Source: Candidatus Binataceae bacterium (GTDB lineage: Bacteria; Desulfobacterota; Binatia; Binatales; Binataceae). Taken from it: a DNA stretch of 36,178 nt. The notes beneath the pieces were generated by a model, which was given only the letters and a program-made list of their open reading frames with translations, made no database searches and had not been told where the DNA came from. Location: positions 1 to 36,178 of the forward strand of contig JASHQJ010000043.1 in the NCBI GenBank assembly GCA_030037595.1, given 5' to 3'. This document shows, in pieces, positions 1 to 9,665 of this stretch; the first letter of the stretch is position 1; each line of letters begins with the position of its first letter. The position numbers and the translations under genes are program-made.

Positions 1-130
1 ACTACGACCGACTGGGAGTTCCCCGACTTGCCCACTAACCTCAACCTTCCGAACCGCCGGATGCGGACCACACCGCACCTCCGGTGGTGTGGCAGGGGAG
101 TAGCGGTGCGTCGCTACCCCCTATGCCGAT
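1..130 (+). mobile_element. 3' terminal part of a group II intron (domains V and VI, 3' splice site about position 130); rest of intron lies upstream of the window
   Basis: DV: 53-61 ACCGCCGGA pairs with 80-88 TCCGGTGGT, including the G56.T85 wobble in a CGC triad (55-57); 62-66 TGCGG pairs with 73-77 CCGCA; 2-nt bulge CC at 78-79. DVI: 91-94 GGCA/124-127 TGCC, 95-98 GGGG/118-121 CCCC, 100-105 GTAGCG/112-117 CGCTAC, bulged TA at 122-123 giving candidate branch A123, 7 nt before the terminal AT (129-130). Confidence 0.85.
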
Positions 131-147
131 CTGCTTGAGGATTCGCA

Positions 148-1464
148 ATGGCTACGCGCGAAGAGACGACAGCTTCTTCAACGGCCGATGCGCGCCGGAT
201 AAGCCTTCTCCGGCGGCATCGCGATTTCCGCCGCCTGTGGACGGGTGAAACCATCTCCGTCTTGGGCTCGCGGATGGGCGACGTCGCGGTGAGCTTTGCC
301 GCCGTGATCGCGCTCGGCGCGACTCCTGTCCAGATGGGCCTGCTCGCCGCTGTGCGGCTCGTTCCGAAACTGCTCTTCAGTCTCGTCGCGGGCGTGTGGG
401 TCGATCGCGCGCGGCGCCGCCCGCTGATGATCGGCGCGGATATCGGCCGCTTCGCACTGCTCGCGACGATACCTTTCGCTGCGATGCGGGGCCATCTCGC
501 GATGAACTTCCTCTACCCGGTAATTCTTGCGGTCGGTGTGCTCGATCTGCTCTTCGATGTGGCGTACGGCGCGTACTTGCCGTCGCTGGTTGATGCCGCA
601 GACGTGGTCGAGGCCAACAGCAATCTCTCGGCAAGTTATGCCGCAGCGGAGGTTGGCGGATTCGCGCTCGCAGGGTGGCTCGTACAGCTTCTCACCGCGC
701 CTTACGCGATCGCGGTCGATGCGCTTTCATTTATCGCGTCGGCAATCGCGATTCGATCGATCGAGAAACCCGAAGCGAGTGTAGCAGAGCGGAAAAATCG
801 CGAGTCCTTCTATCGCGAGGCGCTCGATGGTGCCAACGTCGTTCGCGCCGATCGCAGACTCTACGCGTTGACTGCCGCTAACACCCTTGCCGCTCTTTGT
901 TACTCGACGTTCTCGACGCTGTACATGCTGTACGTCGTCGATGAGCTGCGCTTTAGGCCGGGCGTGCTCGGCATGATTTTCGCGGTCGGCGGCATCAGTT
1001 CCTTCGTCACATCGATTGCCGCGACGCGTGTGATAGGCCGCTTCGGCGAAGGACGCGCGCTGGTTCTGGGAGCGATCCTGCAAGGAATCGCGTGGATCTG
1101 CGTGCCGGCAGCGCGCGGCGCGACGATGCTCGCGGCGGCGTTGCTGATTGCGCAGCAGCTCTTCGGCGACGCGGGCGGCACGGTTTACATAATCACCCAA
1201 GCGGCGATTCCGCAGACGATCGTACCGACGACCCTGCTCGGCCGCGTGCGTGCGACGATTTCCTTTGTGTCGATTGCCGGGATGATTGCCGGATCGATCG
1301 CCGCAGGCGCCGCCGCCGAGCTAATCGGGATGCGTCCCGTCATGTATGCGGGCGCGATTGGGCTCGCGGCCACAGGCGTGATTCTCGCCTTCTCGCCGGT
1401 CTGGAACGTGAGGGCATCCGATGTGGCTTCGATCGCATCGGCAGGAGTCGCTGAGGCCGACTGA
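148..1464 (+). CDS. MFS transporter
   Basis: 438-aa multi-TM protein with MFS-type motif (LVAGVWVDRARRRPLM); GAGG-type RBS before ATG at 148. Confidence 0.85.
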   Translation: MATREETTASSTADARRISLLRRHRDFRRLWTGETISVLGSRMGDVAVSFAAVIALGATPVQMGLLAAVRLVPKLLFSLVAGVWVDRARRRPLMIGADIGRFALLATIPFAAMRGHLAMNFLYPVILAVGVLDLLFDVAYGAYLPSLVDAADVVEANSNLSASYAAAEVGGFALAGWLVQLLTAPYAIAVDALSFIASAIAIRSIEKPEASVAERKNRESFYREALDGANVVRADRRLYALTAANTLAALCYSTFSTLYMLYVVDELRFRPGVLGMIFAVGGISSFVTSIAATRVIGRFGEGRALVLGAILQGIAWICVPAARGATMLAAALLIAQQLFGDAGGTVYIITQAAIPQTIVPTTLLGRVRATISFVSIAGMIAGSIAAGAAAELIGMRPVMYAGAIGLAATGVILAFSPVWNVRASDVASIASAGVAEAD

Positions 1465-1540
1465 CGAATCTGCCCGATATCGCGCGCTGCCTCCTCGATG
1501 ATATTGTATCGGCGAGACCGACCGGATTTTTCCCGCCCGA

Positions 1541-2560
1541 ATGCGACTGACCGAGCTCGACTACGATTTGCCCGAGGAACTGATCGCACAGGCGCCGCTC
1601 GAGCGGCGCGACGCGGCGCGCATGATGGTCGTCAATCGGCGCGCGAAGTCGATCGAGCATTCGCGCTTCTACAAATTGGCGCGCCATCTCGCGGAAGGCG
1701 ACCTGATCGTGCTCAATGACACACGAGTGCTGCCGGCGCGCCTCATCGCGCACAAGGAATCGGGCGGCAAGGTCGAACTACTAATGGTGCGCGCGGTCAA
1801 AGACCCGCCGGGCGCGTGGCTCGCAATGATTCGAGCGCATCGCGCGCTCAAGGATGGCGCGATACTCAAGCTCGATGACGGGCGCGCGCTTCGAATCATG
1901 AAATACGCGCGGCACGGGCGGCCGATCGTCGTCGCAGAGGGCGCCGAGTCGATCGAGCAGATCCTGAAATCCACCGGTCAGCTCGCGCTGCCACATTATA
2001 TACGCCGCGCGGTCGAACGCTCCGACTTCGACGACTACCAGACCGTCTATGCCGACGCGGAGGGTGCGATCGCGGCGCCGACCGCCGGTCTCCATTTCAC
2101 CGACGAGCTGTTCGAGGAACTGGCCGTAGCGGGAATCCGCACTGCGCGCGTGACGCTTCATATCGGCCCCGGTACGTTTGCGCCGCTTCGCGCGGCCGAA
2201 GTGGAAGGTCACGCGATGGAAGCGGAGTGGTTCACGATTCCGCCGGAGACGGAGAACGCGGTCGCGCACGCTCATCGCATGGGCGGCCGCGTGATTGCGG
2301 TCGGTACCTCGACCACGCGCGCGCTCGAATCGTTCGCGATAACCGGCGACCGCGAGGGATTTACGGGCCTCTTCATTTATCCCGGCTTTCGCTTCAAGCT
2401 CATCGACGCGATGGTCACGAACTTCCACATGCCGCGCACGACGGTTCTCGCGATGGTGATGGCGCTCGGCGGACGCGAGCTGATGCTCGAGGCGTACCGC
2501 GAGGCGGTACGCCACAAGTACCGATTTCTTAGTTACGGTGACGCGATGCTGATCCTCTGA
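1541..2560 (+). CDS. queA: S-adenosylmethionine:tRNA ribosyltransferase-isomerase
   Basis: LTELDYDLPEELIAQAPLERRDAARMMV start, LNDTRVLPARL, AAPTAGLHFT and TNFHMPRTT motifs. Confidence 0.96.
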   Translation: MRLTELDYDLPEELIAQAPLERRDAARMMVVNRRAKSIEHSRFYKLARHLAEGDLIVLNDTRVLPARLIAHKESGGKVELLMVRAVKDPPGAWLAMIRAHRALKDGAILKLDDGRALRIMKYARHGRPIVVAEGAESIEQILKSTGQLALPHYIRRAVERSDFDDYQTVYADAEGAIAAPTAGLHFTDELFEELAVAGIRTARVTLHIGPGTFAPLRAAEVEGHAMEAEWFTIPPETENAVAHAHRMGGRVIAVGTSTTRALESFAITGDREGFTGLFIYPGFRFKLIDAMVTNFHMPRTTVLAMVMALGGRELMLEAYREAVRHKYRFLSYGDAMLIL

Positions 2561-3696
2561 TGCCAGAGCCAATCCAATTCACCGTAACTGCGACCGACGG
2601 GAACGCGCGCACGGGCCGCCTCGTCACCGGCCACGGCGAAGTCGCGACTCCCGCCTTCATGCCGGTTGGCACACGCGCCGCGGTGAAGGCGATGGCGCCG
2701 GATGAGCTTTGGGGCATGGGCTACAGGATGGTGCTCGCCAACGCGTACCATCTTGCGCTTAGGCCGGGAGCGGCGCTGGTGAAGGAGTTCGGCGGCGTCG
2801 CGAAGTTCATGGGATTCCCCGGCGCCGTGTTGACCGACTCGGGTGGCTTCCAGGCAATGAGCCTCGCGAAGATCAACTCGATCGACGAAAACGGCATCCG
2901 CTTCCGGTCGCATCTCGACGGGGCGCCCGTGATGCTCACGCCGGAAAGCGCGGTCGAAATCCAGGAGCAGCTCGGCTCGGATATCATGATGGCGCTCGAC
3001 GAATGCACGCCGTATCCGGCCGAGCATGAGCGCGCGAGGAAATCGCTCGAGCTGACTACTCGATGGGCCGAGCGCTGCGTCGCAGCGCGCCGCAGCACCA
3101 CGCAGGCGCTGTTCGGAATCGCGCAGGGCAGCGTCTATTCCGACCTGCGCCGAACCAGCGCGAGACAAATCACGTCGCTCGAGTTTGACGGTTTCGCGGC
3201 CGGCGGGCTTTCGGTCGGCGAACCCAAGGATGCCATGCGCGAGATGGCGGCGCTCACCGCCTCGATGCTGCCCGTATCGCGGCCGCGTTACTTGATGGGG
3301 GTGGGCACGCCGGAGGATCTCGTCGCCGCGATCGGCATGGGCTACGACATGTTCGACTGCGTGATGCCGACGCGGAACGCCCGCAATGGGACAGCATTCA
3401 CCAGTTCTGGGCGGATATCGATCAAGCGGGCCGAGCACGGCCGCGACCCGCGTCCTCTCGATGAGAAGTGCGAATGCCGTCCCTGCCGGAGCCATTCGCG
3501 GGCCTATTTGCGGCATCTATTTATGTCAGGGGAGATACTCGCGGCGCGGGCGCTCACGGAGCATAATCTCTATTTCTATGCGCGGTTGATGCGAGACGCC
3601 CAAGCTGCTATCGCATCTCGAAATTTCACGGCGTACGCGAAGGAATTTATCGACGGCCTCGCCGCGGGCGACGCCGCCGGAGCAAACGAGGACTGA
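2560..3696 (+). CDS. tgt: queuine tRNA-ribosyltransferase
   Basis: TDSGGFQ, MALDEC, LMGVGTPEDL, DCVMPTRNARNG and zinc motif CECRPC; TGATG overlap with queA. Confidence 0.96.
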   Translation: MPEPIQFTVTATDGNARTGRLVTGHGEVATPAFMPVGTRAAVKAMAPDELWGMGYRMVLANAYHLALRPGAALVKEFGGVAKFMGFPGAVLTDSGGFQAMSLAKINSIDENGIRFRSHLDGAPVMLTPESAVEIQEQLGSDIMMALDECTPYPAEHERARKSLELTTRWAERCVAARRSTTQALFGIAQGSVYSDLRRTSARQITSLEFDGFAAGGLSVGEPKDAMREMAALTASMLPVSRPRYLMGVGTPEDLVAAIGMGYDMFDCVMPTRNARNGTAFTSSGRISIKRAEHGRDPRPLDEKCECRPCRSHSRAYLRHLFMSGEILAARALTEHNLYFYARLMRDAQAAIASRNFTAYAKEFIDGLAAGDAAGANED

Positions 3697-4049
3697 TGTT
3701 TTTCGAAGGAGTTGCATGGGCGCAGGCTGCGGGTGGCGCGGCTCCCGGCGGCGAACAGACGCTGCTCACGACCATAGTACCGCTCGCTGCGATCTTTGCG
3801 GTGTTCTACTTCTTGCTGATTCGCCCGCAGACCAAGAAGGCCAAGGAACACTCTGAGATGCTGAACGAGCTCAAGCGCAACGATGAGATCATCACCACCG
3901 GCGGGATCATCGGGCGCATCACCGAGCTCGGAGACAAAGTGGTGACAATCGAGCTTGCGCCGAACGTGCGCGTGCGGATGGAGCGCTCGCAAATCGCGTC
4001 GCTGTCGCCCTACGGCAAGACACAGACCAAGAAGGAGAAAAGCGAATAG
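3696..4049 (+). CDS. yajC: preprotein translocase subunit YajC
   Basis: single TM followed by FYFLLIRPQTKKAKEH and GGIIGRI; TGATG overlap with tgt. Confidence 0.95.
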   Translation: MFFEGVAWAQAAGGAAPGGEQTLLTTIVPLAAIFAVFYFLLIRPQTKKAKEHSEMLNELKRNDEIITTGGIIGRITELGDKVVTIELAPNVRVRMERSQIASLSPYGKTQTKKEKSE

Positions 4050-4076
4050 CGGCCGCGCCGCGATTCGGGAGTTGTC

Positions 4077-5732
4077 GTGGAAGGTCAAGGTCAAAATTTC
4101 GCCTCGATGCTGATCCTGCTGGCGCTAGTGGTCGCCTTTCTCTATCTGCACTTCACGGGCGGCAGCGGCCTCACGCGGCTCTACCTCGCGATTGCACTCG
4201 TCGTCGCATCAGTTGTCATTCTCCTGCCGAGCTTCAACCTCGATATGCCCGATTGGTACAAGACCTGGCTCGGCGCGGCCAAAATCGAGCTGGGCCTCGA
4301 TCTCCAGGGCGGGACCCACCTCCTTTACGCGGTCAAGCTCGACGAGGCTGTGAAAACCCAGCTCAGGCGCCGCTCCGACGATCTCAAGAACGAGCTCAAG
4401 AAGAGCAGGCTCGACGTCGATTCGATCACGCAGGACAGCTCCGGCGCGGTTATCGTGAAGCTCAAGACCAGCGACGAGCGCTCGCCGTTCCTCGACCTGG
4501 TATCGCACGGCTTCAGCGACCTCGTCGTCAATAGCGTGCCGAATGAGGGCGGTGGCCCGGCGTACAGCCTGAACTTCAAGCCCAACGAGATCAGCGACAT
4601 CCAGCGGAACGCGATGGAGCAGGTTCTCGAGACGATCCGCAACCGTATCGACCAGCTCGGCGTGCGCGAAACTACAGTCGCCCAGGAGGGCAACAACGAA
4701 ATCCTGATTCAGCTTCCGGGTATCCAGGACCCCGAGCGAGCCAAGGAGTTGATCGGTAAGACGGCGGTACTCGAGTTCAAGCTAATCGACGACAGCCACG
4801 ATCTTGGCGACGCGATCAAAAATGGACCGCCGCCCGGCGACGAGTTGCTCTACGGGAACGATCGGCGCGCGCAATACCTGGTCGAGAGTCCCGTGCTACT
4901 CACAGGTGATGTAGTTACCGAGGCCGTCGTGCGGCCGGGCGCGCGCCTCGAAGGTCCATACGTCGCGGTCGAGCTCGATCCGCGCGGCGCGGATATCTTC
5001 GACACGCTGACGGCGGAGAACGTCGGCCGCAAGCTCGCGATCATCCTCGACAACACCGTTTACTCTGATCCCGTCATCAAGGAGCGCATTCCCGGCGGCC
5101 ACGTACAGATTTCGGGACGTTTCTCGATGGAAGAAGCGCATGACCTCGCGCTCGTGCTGCGCTCGGGCGCGCTGACCGCGCCCGTCGATATCGAGGAAGA
5201 GCGCACGGTTGGCCCGTCGCTCGGCCGCGATTCGATTCGCCAAGGGGAGATTTCGTTCATCATCGGCGCGCTCGCGGTCCTGATCTTCATGCCGATTTAC
5301 TACAGCGGCGCGGGATTTGTCGCGGACTTCGGACTCACGCTCAACATCATCCTGCTGCTCTGTGTGATGGCTGCGATGGGTGCGACGCTCACTCTGCCCG
5401 GTATCGCGGGTATCGTGCTGACTCTCGGCATGTCGGTTGACGCGAACGTGCTGGTGAACGAGCGGATGCGTGAGGAGCTGCGCAACGGCAAGTCGACGCG
5501 CGAAGCGGTGAAGCTCGGTTATCAGCGCGCGTGGTCGGCGATTCGCGATTCGAATATCTCGACGTTTGTCGCGGGACTCATCCTGTTTCAGTTCGGAACC
5601 GGGCCGGTGAAGGGTTTCGCTGTGACACTTTGCGTCGGCGTGCTGACAGGGTTGTTCTCGTGTATCGTGGTGACCAGGGCGTGGTACGACTACAAGATTA
5701 TGATGCGGCGGCTTGATCGCATAAGCGTCTGA
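4077..5732 (+). CDS. secD: protein translocase subunit SecD
   Basis: LGLDLQGGTHLLY, IRNRIDQLGV, multi-TM C-terminal RND-type domain (GMSVDANVLVNERMREEL); GTG start. Confidence 0.96.
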   Translation: MEGQGQNFASMLILLALVVAFLYLHFTGGSGLTRLYLAIALVVASVVILLPSFNLDMPDWYKTWLGAAKIELGLDLQGGTHLLYAVKLDEAVKTQLRRRSDDLKNELKKSRLDVDSITQDSSGAVIVKLKTSDERSPFLDLVSHGFSDLVVNSVPNEGGGPAYSLNFKPNEISDIQRNAMEQVLETIRNRIDQLGVRETTVAQEGNNEILIQLPGIQDPERAKELIGKTAVLEFKLIDDSHDLGDAIKNGPPPGDELLYGNDRRAQYLVESPVLLTGDVVTEAVVRPGARLEGPYVAVELDPRGADIFDTLTAENVGRKLAIILDNTVYSDPVIKERIPGGHVQISGRFSMEEAHDLALVLRSGALTAPVDIEEERTVGPSLGRDSIRQGEISFIIGALAVLIFMPIYYSGAGFVADFGLTLNIILLLCVMAAMGATLTLPGIAGIVLTLGMSVDANVLVNERMREELRNGKSTREAVKLGYQRAWSAIRDSNISTFVAGLILFQFGTGPVKGFAVTLCVGVLTGLFSCIVVTRAWYDYKIMMRRLDRISV

Positions 5733-5810
5733 TAGCATTAAGTAGCAGATCAAACTCTAAGGAAGTAAGTAATTGCAAAAGGTCGCTAGAGTTGAACTCA
5801 CGAGAGATGC

Positions 5811-5837
5811 CCAGAACGGCAGGATTTCGCCGTCTGG
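5811..5837. other. imperfect inverted repeat/hairpin downstream of secD
   Basis: CCAGAACGGC - AGGATTTC - GCCGTCTGG (one bulged A); no following T-run. Confidence 0.4.
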
Positions 5838-5847
5838 AATAACTTTC

Positions 5848-5874
5848 TTGACTTTCCAGTTAGCGGCGTATTAG
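5848..5874 (+). promoter_or_regulatory. possible sigma70-like promoter for the HTH gene
   Basis: TTGACT (5848) - 15 nt - TATTAG (5869); spacer shorter than optimal. Confidence 0.25.
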
Positions 5875-5927
5875 AAACGCGCGTCACTCAAAACCTAATC
5901 TTGGAAAGGCGTCTTGTTGGACTAAAG

Positions 5928-6122
5928 ATGGCCGATAAAGACGACATCTTGCTGAACTCCCGGGAAGTCGCGTTCCTGCTCGACCTCAGCCCGGACACCG
6001 TCAATGAGTTTGCGCGTCGCAACATCATCCCCGCTTTCAAAAAGGGCCGGCAGTGGCGCTTCCGCAAGCGGGACATCACATCAGTTAAACGTCAGCTTAG
6101 AGGAATCAACGCTGCCGCCTAG
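5928..6122 (+). CDS. excisionase-family helix-turn-helix DNA-binding protein
   Basis: LLNSREVAFLLDLSPDTVNEFARRNIIPAFKKGRQWRFRKRDI matches the small HTH_17/excisionase fold pattern. Confidence 0.8.
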   Translation: MADKDDILLNSREVAFLLDLSPDTVNEFARRNIIPAFKKGRQWRFRKRDITSVKRQLRGINAAA

Positions 6123-6201
6123 TCGATGCGGCTGAAGGCGTTGGGTGGAAGGCGAGCGTAGCGGACCTCCTGCGTCGTGCGCCGCTATAAGGAGTTGGGG
6201 A

Positions 6202-6819
6202 ATGGCCGAACCGCATGAGAGCCGCATCTACTCGGATTTTGCGCGCTTCTACGACCTTTTCTTCGGTCGTGTTTTTGTCGATCGCGAGCACGAGACGATC
6301 GAACAGCTCAATCTGCGGCCCGATCAAAACGTACTCGAGGTTGGAGTCGGTACCGGTATATCGCTCGATGCGTACCCGTCATACGTCCACGTGGTCGGAA
6401 TCGATCCGTCGCCCGACATGATGGAGCATGCGGTCAAGAGAGTTGAGGAGAACCGGCTGAAAAACGTCGAGCTCAAGGTTGGCGACGCGCTCAAGCTAGA
6501 TTTTCCCGACAACAGCTTCGACTGGGTGACGACGTTCCACGTTATTACCGTCGTTCCCGATCCGTACAAAATGATGTCTGAGATGGTGCGTGTGTGTCGG
6601 GCTGGTGGTCGAATCGTGATTGTCACGCACTTCCAGAGTGAGAACCCGCTGCTCGCGATCTTCAACACGATCGTGAACCCGATCACTCGCGTGCTCGGAT
6701 GGACTTCGAAGCTGAAGAAGAGCCGGCTGCTGGCAGGGCAGGCGATCACCGTCGAGCGCGAGGAGCGATGCGGCCCGGCCTGGGTGCATACGCTGATCGT
6801 CGCGCGCAAAGCGGTCTGA
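6202..6819 (+). CDS. class I SAM-dependent methyltransferase (phosphatidylethanolamine N-methyltransferase-like)
   Basis: YSDFARFYDLFFGRVF, LEVGVGTGISLDAYP, GIDPSPDMM; AAGGAG RBS upstream of ATG 6202. Confidence 0.75.
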   Translation: MAEPHESRIYSDFARFYDLFFGRVFVDREHETIEQLNLRPDQNVLEVGVGTGISLDAYPSYVHVVGIDPSPDMMEHAVKRVEENRLKNVELKVGDALKLDFPDNSFDWVTTFHVITVVPDPYKMMSEMVRVCRAGGRIVIVTHFQSENPLLAIFNTIVNPITRVLGWTSKLKKSRLLAGQAITVEREERCGPAWVHTLIVARKAV

Positions 6820-7056
6820 TCGCCAAGCAATTCAGGTTCGCCGAGTGGCCTCACCGAGGCTTCTTACAAAGGGTCGTATTTCTTTCGCGGTCTGGCCGAG
6901 CTGAAGACGGCTATTTTAGCGCCGCGTCGCCTTTATTTCAGCGCTCGATCTCTTTCGGCCATGGTGTTAGTGATTGGATGATCATTCGCCATGTCCATTC
7001 ACGCGGGGCCAGACACCCGCACACGGCGACCATATCCCGATAGGAGAGACACGAAG

Positions 7057-8565
7057 ATGGGAGCAACACCGTCGTTAGAAAGCGCCGCCAGGGGCGCCAA
7101 GTCCAGCGCTGCCCTTGAGTTCCTCAGGAATTCGCCCAAGAAACTCCTGATCAACGGCAAGTGGGTCGCGGCCAAGTCCGGTAAGACCTTCGAAACGCTC
7201 AACCCCGCCAACGAGGAAGTGCTGGCTCTCGTCGCCGAGGGCGACAAGGCCGACGTTGACGAGGCCGTTAAGATCGCGCGCAAGGCGTACGAGGAAGGAC
7301 CGTGGGCCAGCGCCCGTCCGCACGATCGCACCAAGGTCCTGCTGAAGATCGCTGACCTGATCGATAAGCACGCCGAGGAGCTCGCGGAGCTGGAAACTCT
7401 CGACAACGGCAAACCGCTCTTCGAGTCCAAGAATATCGACATCCCAGGCGCGGCCGAGACCTTCCGCTACTACGCTGGTTTCGCCACCAAGATCTACGGC
7501 GAGACCAATCCGTCCGATCCCTCGATGTTCAACTACACGCTGCGCGAGCCGGTCGGCGTATGCGGGCAGATCATTCCGTGGAACTTCCCATTGCTCATGG
7601 CGGCGTGGAAGATCGCGCCCGCACTCGCCTGCGGAAACGTCGTGATCCTGAAGCCTGCCGAGCAGACTCCCCTCACCGCGCTTCGCCTCGGCGAGCTGAT
7701 TTTGGAAACGGACCTGCCCCAGGGCGTGGTCCAGATCATTACTGGCTTTGGCCCGGGCGCCGGCAGCTCGATCGCCGAGCATCCCGATATCGACAAGGTC
7801 GCGTTCACCGGTTCGACTGAAGTCGGCAAGCTCATCCTGAAAGCCTCGACGGGAAACTTAAAGCGCGTGTCGCTCGAGCTCGGCGGCAAGTCGCCCAACA
7901 TCATCTTCCCTGACGCCGACATGCAGCAGGCGGTCTTCGGCTCAAGCATCGGCATCTTCATGAACCAGGGCCAGGTATGCTGCGCCGGATCGCGCGTGTT
8001 CGTGCAGGAAAAGGTTTACGACCAATTCACCGACTCGATGTCGCAGTTCGCGAAGTCGATCACTCTCGGCAACCCGCTCGACGCTTCCACCCGCATGGGC
8101 CCGCTCGTCTCCAAGGAGCAGCACGATCGCGTTAAGGGCTATCTCAAGGCCGGCAAGGAAGAAGGCGCTAAGGCAAAAATCGGCGGCGAGCCGGGCAAGC
8201 AGGAGCGCGGCTACTTCATCGAGCCGACAGTGTTCACCGGAGTGAACAACCAGATGAAGATCGCGCGCGAGGAGATCTTCGGCCCGGTCGCGTCCGCGAT
8301 TCCGTTCAAGGATGAAAACGACGCTGTCTTCCAGGGCAACGACACGACCTACGGCCTCGCTGCCGCCGTGTGGACCAAGGACATCAGCCGCGCCCACACG
8401 ATCGCGCGCAAGCTCAAGGCCGGCACCGTCTGGATCAACACCTACGGCCAGATCGATCCGATGTCGCCGTTCGGCGGCTACAAGCAGTCGGGCTTCGGCC
8501 GCGAGCTCGGAAAGTACGCGATCGATCTCTACACGCAGATCAAGTCCGTTTATCTCAAGCTGTAG
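7057..8565 (+). CDS. aldehyde dehydrogenase (NAD(P)+ dependent), paralogue 1
   Basis: PWNFP, FTGSTEVGKLI, LELGGKSPN, GQVCCAGSR catalytic Cys; RBS AGGAGAG. Confidence 0.93.
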   Translation: MGATPSLESAARGAKSSAALEFLRNSPKKLLINGKWVAAKSGKTFETLNPANEEVLALVAEGDKADVDEAVKIARKAYEEGPWASARPHDRTKVLLKIADLIDKHAEELAELETLDNGKPLFESKNIDIPGAAETFRYYAGFATKIYGETNPSDPSMFNYTLREPVGVCGQIIPWNFPLLMAAWKIAPALACGNVVILKPAEQTPLTALRLGELILETDLPQGVVQIITGFGPGAGSSIAEHPDIDKVAFTGSTEVGKLILKASTGNLKRVSLELGGKSPNIIFPDADMQQAVFGSSIGIFMNQGQVCCAGSRVFVQEKVYDQFTDSMSQFAKSITLGNPLDASTRMGPLVSKEQHDRVKGYLKAGKEEGAKAKIGGEPGKQERGYFIEPTVFTGVNNQMKIAREEIFGPVASAIPFKDENDAVFQGNDTTYGLAAAVWTKDISRAHTIARKLKAGTVWINTYGQIDPMSPFGGYKQSGFGRELGKYAIDLYTQIKSVYLKL

Positions 8566-8588
8566 TTCCGAAAGCGAAATTTCGGAGG

Positions 8589-8620
8589 GAGAGGGCGCCC
8601 GCAAGGCGCCCTCTCTTTTT
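8589..8620 (+). terminator. Rho-independent terminator after ALDH 1
   Basis: GAGAGGGCGCC-CGCAA-GGCGCCCTCTC perfect 11-bp stem followed by TTTTT. Confidence 0.9.
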
Positions 8621-8629
8621 GGATTCTCG

Positions 8630-9511
8630 TCAGCGCTTCGGCGAGTCGTCTTTCTTTTCGCCGCCGCCCATCATCTGAGTCGCAGTCTGCAGAAATCGCG
8701 AGCCCATGCTGATCAGCGCGTCGGTCACACCCGGAAACAGCGACGCGAGCTTTTCGGCAACCGCCGCGCCGGGCGGCACGTCCACCTCGGTGAGTCCGAA
8801 CGCCGCCGCGGCGAGAACAGCCCACGTCACCCATCGCGCCGGCATCGCCATCATCGCTGGCATCCCCTTGATCGATTCGTGCTTCAGCGCGCCGCGCGCC
8901 ATCGGCGTGTCGATAACACCCGGCATCACGAGCGACACGCGCACTCCCGTGTTGAACAGCTCGACGCGGAGCGCCTCGGTGATCCCGACCAGCGCGAACT
9001 TGGTCGCGCTGTAGCCTCCGAGTGGGCTCACTCCGCGCCGTCCCGCGAGCGACGAGATGTTCACGATATTGCCGGACTTCTGCTTGCGCATGAAGGGCAG
9101 CACCGCCTGCATCGCGTTCAGCGCGCCGAAGACGTTGACCGCCATCATCCGCTCGAGGTCCTCGGGCCTGGTTTCCTCGACCGTTTCCGCGATCAGCAGC
9201 CCGGCCGAGTTGATCAGGATATCAACTTTGCCGAAGGCCTCGCGCGCCTGGTCGATCGACCAGAACACGCGCGGACGATCAGTTACGTCGCAATCGATGG
9301 CGAGCGCGCGGCCTCCCGCCTTGTTGACCTTTTGCGCCAGCTCCTCGAGTTGAACGCGGCGCCGTGCGAGCAGTGTCACGTTCGCGCCCTGCTCGCCGAA
9401 GGCGAGCGCAACGTCGTAGCCAATACCGCTCGACGCGCCGGTGACGACGACCGAACGATCGCGAAAATAACCGAGACCGGCATTGCGCGGAGGCTTTGGC
9501 GAGTCACTCAT
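8630..9511 (-). CDS. SDR family NAD(P)-dependent oxidoreductase
   Basis: VVTGASSGIGYDVA, NSAG, YSATKFA motifs. Confidence 0.92.
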   Translation of the reverse strand: MSDSPKPPRNAGLGYFRDRSVVVTGASSGIGYDVALAFGEQGANVTLLARRRVQLEELAQKVNKAGGRALAIDCDVTDRPRVFWSIDQAREAFGKVDILINSAGLLIAETVEETRPEDLERMMAVNVFGALNAMQAVLPFMRKQKSGNIVNISSLAGRRGVSPLGGYSATKFALVGITEALRVELFNTGVRVSLVMPGVIDTPMARGALKHESIKGMPAMMAMPARWVTWAVLAAAAFGLTEVDVPPGAAVAEKLASLFPGVTDALISMGSRFLQTATQMMGGGEKKDDSPKR

Positions 9512-9665
9512 ATCGTTCACCTAGAACGGAATTGCGCCGCGGTGCCGACGGTCGCGCGTTCAGGGCGATTTTGCGCCGCTGGCATCAACATGCGCAAACG
9601 CGTCGCTTGCCGCATCGAACGGGCGTGGTTAGCTTGGAAAGGCAGTTCGTTTCGCTAGGCGAAGG

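Noticed and set aside
1-138. Open frame through the left edge (TTDWEFPDLPTNLNLPNRRMRTTPHLRWCGRG...)
   Set aside because: It is the translation of the group II intron domain V/VI RNA structure, not a protein-coding segment.
2533-3516. 327-aa minus-strand ORF antisense to tgt
   Set aside because: Shadow ORF of a highly conserved gene.
8312-9658. 448-aa plus-strand ORF covering the end of ALDH 1 and the antisense of the SDR gene
   Set aside because: Low-complexity Arg/Ser-rich translation, overlaps two well-supported genes and crosses a strong terminator.
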